The notes below the pieces were generated by a model. It saw nothing but the letters and a program-made list of their open reading frames with translations. It was not told where the DNA came from and searched no databases. Position numbers and translations under genes: made by a program. This document shows, piece after piece, positions 43,951 to 64,000 of a DNA stretch of 64,000 nt. The stretch is from NCBI GenBank assembly GCA_958299035.1, contig CATQJL010000001.1:11554773-11618772 (forward strand). Direction: 5' to 3'. This stretch comes from Cylicocyclus nassatus (Eukaryota > Nematoda > Chromadorea > Rhabditida > Strongylidae). Position 1 is the stretch's first letter, and the number at the start of each line of letters is the position of its first letter.

Positions 43951-44184
43951 TAAGGTACTCATATCACAGCAGGTCATGCTTATGGCATGACCTTCGGTGC
44001 TCAGGCAGGATTAATGATATGGTTGTAAGGAAGGTGCCGACAAGTCGGTACAGGCCTTATGATTCTTTATACATTAAAGTGCACGAGAAATGAAGTTGAA
44101 ACTTAAATCTAAAAAATTCGACAGGAACAGGCTCGATGTAAAAACGATTGTCCGATCCTTGCCACCTTCCAATGTCTTACCGAT

Positions 44185-44660
44185 AGTTTGCTTACAAGGG
44201 AATGGTCAGAAATCGAAGTGGCCAATCCAGACAAGCTGCATACCATTAGATGCGCCATAAAACGCTGATTTTAAATCTGTCTTCATTATCTGCTTATCGC
44301 TTTTCTGAACGAAGCTATAAGCCATTAAAGACCATTATTTTGCTAAGAAATTATGCGTGAAATTGAAAATTTAGCCGGACAGAGCCGCGTTCGCCTTAAT
44401 GCTGGGCCAAAACATGCAGCTAGCTTACATCAAATTTTCAAAGCCAGAAGCTGAGCTAAAAGTGCAACAATGCGCTCAATTTTGCTGTTTTTATGTATGA
44501 TTTTTCACAATAAAACCGCTTGTAGCTTCGTCCACAGAAGCGAGAAGCAGATAGGGAAGACATATTTGAAGTCAGCGTTTTATACTGCATCGAATAATAT
44601 ACAGCTTGTTTAGTTTGGCCACTTCGACTTCTGACCATTCCCTTGTTAGTATGTGGCCTT
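44185..44660. repeat. Fold-back duplication
   Basis: About 44,195-44,330 (GGGAATGGTCAGAAATCGAA, GTGGCCAATCC, ATAAAACGCTGATTT, GAACGAAGCTATAAGC) recurs inverted at about 44,510-44,650 with substitutions. I recognise no protein. Confidence 0.55.
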
Positions 44661-45213
44661 GGTAAAATCTTCAACGGAGCACGACAAAAGGGACGAGCAT
44701 GCTAATTGTAAGCAACTCGATGGGCTGCCCACTCCTGCGTCACGTCACTATATCGTGTCAAGACCTATACTGACCAATGCCAATAACCCCTGTTTTTGAC
44801 GCCAAGAACGCTAGAGGCGGGGCTTCTGTCTTGAGCGCAAGATCTGAAATTCTTGCTTTTTGCACCATACAAAAATTTGTCCTGTAACCACCCTCAAACT
44901 TCAAAGTCCTGCAAGTACCCTTGGTCCCGTGTAGAATTCTTCGTAACTTGTACTATATGAATGTGGCGAAATTCTCACATGGACTCGTTAGCTTTTTGCA
45001 TAAGACATCAAACTCTTCGAATGCATCGAAGAGACAGCTAGAGATCGTATCTCCATTCCTCCACCCTTTGCACGGCTGGGTTGCTTTTCGAAGCATCTGC
45101 ATGGAATCTCGAATAGCTGTCCATTTACGCTATTTATGTGTTCGCTTCGTGCTATGAATTCGAAATTTTTCTGGAGATTAAAGTGCTGTCATAATCGATC
45201 AAATGTCATTTGC

Positions 45214-45215
45214 AG
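45214..45215 (+). other. Splice acceptor upstream of the kinase start
   Basis: CATTTGCAG precedes 45,216, 55 bases before the start codon at 45,271. It could accept a 5' UTR exon or a trans-spliced leader. The choice cannot be made from this sequence. Confidence 0.4.
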
Positions 45216-45270
45216 ACGAGTTTTCGGATGCGTCGTCGTCGACGATAGCATCAGCAGCCCGGCAGCACCA

Positions 45271-60556
<15,286 letters not shown>

Positions 60557-62076
60557 TAATCCACACATTAGCCAAGAGATTGATCTTCTCAAAAATTGCT
60601 GTACTGTTATCATTGGTAATCATTTTACATTTTCGGGGTAATTTATATCATTGCAATGGTAGAAAGTTCAGGAATTTTAGCACAATTCCCATTTTACATT
60701 CCTTAATCCGTAGTCGATTCACAAAATTTCTTTTTTTTTTCTGAATTTCCCAACACTTACGACCGGACTGGCCATCATTGCGGGCTTCTGCGCTTTTTCT
60801 CACAAGTTTCGCAGGAACGGTTGAAGGAAGAGACGCAGACGGCAGAGAAATGAGAGTGTGCCTACTGGAGGAGACGCAGACGGCGAGATTGATGAAAGTG
60901 CGCGCATTTTGAGAGACCCAGACGTCGGAATGGTGAGAATGCGTTCATGTGGAGAGACGAGACAGTGAGAGTGAGAGAGTGCGTTTTTTGGGACGAGACG
61001 CAGACTAGAACAGTGAGGACGCGTTTGATGGAGAGACGCCGAAGTCCGCAACAACGTCCATTCTTTGCGTTTTGGGGAATTTTATGATTTTTCAGTCTGT
61101 ATAACATATCTGTATCAAACTTCTCATCTGTGAATTTGTACATTTCCTGTCTGTTTTACTATCACTAATTTATTCGATGCAGCTATTATACCACATTGTC
61201 AACCTTAAATTTATCCGGTCCTTGTAATATTGTAATTTTGATCCAGTGATAGTCTAATAACCACTTTGGAGACTTGTTAACAAATGCTATGTATGTGTGG
61301 TTACTTCAGTTCTATTGCGGTACGGGTATTTCTTTGTATAATTGATTACATTGTTACAAATGTTTTTCACAATGAATTTGATGAGAATTGATTGGAAGTG
61401 ATTCTTGCTAGCCGTGAATAATTTTTTGCACCTTGGAATCTGGGATTTCTACAAGTTGCAGTTTACCCAATCATTCCATTTTATTTCATACAATCCATTA
61501 AGGGGAAGTATTTTGTACTGGCCCCGTCTCTCTGAGAAAACTCCGCCCACTCTGACCCTCTACAAGAACTGCTCGCAAACAAACGCATGGTAGAGACCTA
61601 AGTGACCGTAAGTGACTGCGAAATTCCAAACTTCACTCCTGCCTCTCCGTAGTCCACCACATGGCAAGCCCCGCCCATCTTACGAAAATTGCATAAAGTC
61701 CAAGATTTGTTTGATGAACATTGCATAAAGTCCAAGATTTGTTTGATGAACATTGCATAAAGTCCAAGATTTGTGTGCGAATATGGGCAGTCTTGGTTAA
61801 GTGGGCAAAGTTTGCCGAAAGGGCGGAGCTTGCCACAGGGGTGGACCTGCCACGTCCACGTTGTATCTATGTACTCCATACACAGACCCATACATGCATG
61901 GAAGCGTACTTTTAAATGTCCAAGAACATCTTATTTCACGAGGCGACATGAAAAAAATGGCTCATCGTCAATAAATAACCAGGCTGTAGTCGAGTGGGCG
62001 GAGTTTGTTATAGGGCCGGAGCTGTCACGTCCACTTGGTGTACGTGGGACATCTACTTGAAGGAAGAATAATTTTA
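60557..62076. other. Region between convergent genes, with simple repeats
   Basis: Probably the 3' UTR of the kinase at its left. Degenerate GAGACGCAGACG...GTGAGAGTGCG units occupy about 60,825-61,040. A 32-bp tandem repeat occupies 61,689-61,776. No canonical AATAAA close to the kinase stop was noticed. Confidence 0.45.
61689..61776 (+). repeat. 32-bp tandem repeat, nearly three copies
   Basis: TTGCATAAAGTCCAAGATTT followed by GTTTGATGAACA begins at 61,689, 61,721 and 61,753. Copies are identical until the third breaks off after AAGATTTGTG. Confidence 0.85.
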
Positions 62077-63933
62077 TTATAGTGAAGCACTCAAAGGACA
62101 TTGATCTCTAAGAATTTTGTCTCGAAGCTGTTGTCCATTGGGTGATATCAGTATGTTCTGAAAATAGAGCATCAGCGGTAAAGACGGAAGTTGAAAATGC
62201 AAGAGTTGTTTTATAGACGCAGACAATGCATAAATGCAGCGGTGCGGTAACGCAGCGGTTTGTGTGGAGTTTAGCTGTCTGCGTATCTCCCTCCCACAAT
62301 TCTCTTTGCGCCTCATATGCGTCTTGCCGTATCTCCGCACCGCTCGCAGCTTGCGCGCTTGTCAGCGTCGTTGAACAAATTACGAACGAATCTAATATCA
62401 AAAAGTTTTCTATATTTTTTTACCTCTCGGTTCATACTTATCAGTAAAAGTTCATCCCGATTTGGTTTAATATTATCGTCGACGGCAACGGCAATAACGA
62501 TGACATTCTGTAATTTGGCAGCTTCAGCTGCATCCGAAGGATCTTCCTAAAATGACGCTTTTCTCTAATGGTCAACAAGGTCGTTTTAAGACCTGTGAGT
62601 ATCCGTCGGTAAAAACCACAAGGATTTTCTTTGCGTCTTTCCTTGCTCCATGCTTTCTATCTTGAAACTCTTTCAGTGCGTAGTGCATTGCTTCACCAGT
62701 TCGCGTCGTTCCACCAGCGGGTTCCATCCGGAACAAATCCCTTAAAACCAGATGTAGGGTGAGGAGGGTTATGATCAGAATCCTGCAACTTACTCGATGA
62801 GATTGTCCTTCACCTTATGCTTGTCCAGGTGGAAAAGTGTTTCCGTTCTTCCTGGTCCGGAATATCGAATCAGCGACACCTACAAAAAGGTCTACCCTTT
62901 GATTCAACTGGATTGGCGGCTAGAGGGCGGGGCTTCGTGACCTAGTTAAGGCTAGGGAATGATCAAAGAGCGCGCGCGCGAGAAAGACGCAAACTGCGTC
63001 GCGGGCGCGAGCGGTCTTGATTGGGTCACAAAGCCCCGCCTTTCAGCCGCCAGTCCAATTGAATCAAAGGTTAGACATTGTCAGCTCCTTTCTCAGAAAT
63101 TGAAGTTACAGACAGTTTATCGCACATAGACGGCAGGCGATAAGAGGGATGATAGTGCAGCGATCGGAGAGACGCGGACCGCGTACGCGGTGATCCCCTG
63201 TTTCTGCGTGCAGTGACTCGTCTATAATTCATTTTTCGCTTCAAATTTGAACACTCTTTTTCAATCAGAGAGCGGTATTTCAAGTAACTGCGACAACTTT
63301 GTTCCTTACAGTCCTATCATGGTAAGTCTTTCATCGAAATTTTTTTACGCAGTTTTCAAGTCTTGGGCTGCAGTGCAGTTCCATTGAGTAACCCAAAATT
63401 TTTCCCACACTTTATAATCGTAAAAAGCAACAGGCCTTTCAGAATTGGGGGACTAGTCCCCTTTTCCTTGTTAGACCTATAAGGAAACTGTAAATTTTGG
63501 CTATTGTATATAGGTCTGTTCAAGCTTGGACGAGTATCTCCACGCAGAGGGTGACGGACTATATGTCGCCGAATGTGCAAGGGTCCCGCGTGGATTTCTG
63601 GCAGGAACGCATCTCGTGCAGATTCAAGCGTATTTGTTGCAAATGACCGCGGGGACTGCCCCTTTCCGGCGACATATAGTCCTCCATCCGGGCGCAGAGA
63701 ATGGACGCGTCGCGTCCGACTTAGACAGTTGGTGCATGGAGGAGACAGCAGGCGACAAGAGGAGTGCAAGAGCGCTAGAGTAGAGAGACGCCGACAACAT
63801 CCGTGATGACATAGCGTCTTTGCGTGCGATAAATCGCCTCCCCATCGCTTTTCCAAAGTGCGATTTACTTACTCGTACGGCGTGGGCCGAGACTGGAAGG
63901 CGCCCAACGGCAGCAGCAGCTATGTCCAAGTAA
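62077..63933 (-). CDS. von Willebrand factor A domain protein, 3' part (partial)
   Basis: Exons in transcript order are 63933-63873, 62879-62794, 62740-62593, 62546-62424 and 62157-62077 (stop TAA). Phases agree throughout, giving about 166 residues. They read as a vWA (Rossmann-like) domain from helix 1 onward: LPVSAHAVRVSLIRYSGPGR, then MEPAGGTTRTGEAMHYALKE (the MIDAS Thr region), KKILVVFTDGYSQ (MIDAS Asp), NVIVIAVAVDD and a final helix ending LRDKILRDQCP. The DxSxS MIDAS motif should lie in an exon beyond 64,000. Ending soon after QCP makes the vWA domain C-terminal. It is probably extracellular, in matrix, adhesion or a C-type-lectin-like protein, but the partner domains are outside the window. 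Introns of 46 and 53 bp are typical of nematodes. The first visible intron holds two MITEs. Confidence 0.85.
62896..63070. repeat. 175-bp MITE with CCTTTGAT termini, copy 2
   Basis: Same termini, length and inner GGCGGGGC/GCCCCGCC arms as the copy at 39,663-39,837, in opposite orientation. It lies in an intron of the vWA gene and contains a GCGCGCGCGCGAG stretch. Confidence 0.8.
63559..63679. repeat. MITE, CTATATGTCGCCGAA family, in vWA gene intron
   Basis: CTATATGTCGCCGAATG at the left and CCGGCGACATATAG at the right. Inner GGGTCCCGCG and CCGCGGGGAC are symmetric. Close relative of 60,012-60,142. Confidence 0.7.
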
Positions 63934-64000
63934 CTGAAAATGAGAATTACATTGATTTTCCTCTGCAAAAACATATTATTTTTAGGCATTTCCAATTAGA

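Overview
The window reads as nuclear DNA of a nematode, probably a rhabditid or strongylid (clade V) worm. The evidence is short AT-rich introns with TTTTCAG or TTTGCAG acceptors, a group II p21-activated kinase gene laid out as a nematode pak-2 orthologue, an AT-rich background with many G/C homopolymer runs, and a dense load of small inverted-repeat elements. I see no bacterial features.

Layout. 1-9.5 kb: no convincing gene, but a nest of inverted-repeat elements (TA-flanked MITEs, a mariner-like deletion derivative, a 1.55 kb TIR element, a 1.4 kb fold-back). 9.9-12.4 kb, minus strand: a six-exon gene for a secreted Gly/His-rich then Tyr-rich protein. 13.6-15.4 kb, minus strand: a broken Penelope-like retroelement (RT plus GIY-YIG) with a hammerhead-like motif at its end. 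15,447-26,519, plus strand: an almost intact BEL/Pao LTR retroelement with 512-bp LTRs that differ at one base, and a perfect 5-bp target duplication (CGCGT). It carries gag, pol, a phlebovirus-type env, and an extra 3' ORF whose C-terminus repeats the Gag zinc-knuckle plan. 26.5-45.2 kb: largely non-coding, with many MITEs, a Helitron end, a 0.87-kb TA-flanked TIR element, fold-backs, and one weak gene remnant. 45,271-60,556, plus strand: a 15-exon, 534-aa PAK4/5/6-type kinase (CRIB plus kinase domain), with repeats in most of its large introns. 62,077-63,933, minus strand: the 3' part of a von Willebrand factor A domain gene, convergent with the kinase gene.

How it fits together. The host genes look unrelated in function: a secreted protein, a Cdc42/Rac effector kinase, and an extracellular or adhesive vWA protein. 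The most notable object is the young env-bearing BEL/Pao element with its additional coiled-coil/zinc-knuckle ORF. Its only reading-frame breaks that I can see are two one-base shifts in homopolymer-rich sites, so element decay and assembly error are both open explanations. Exon models were built by hand from splice consensus and phase continuity. No alignment or database search was run.
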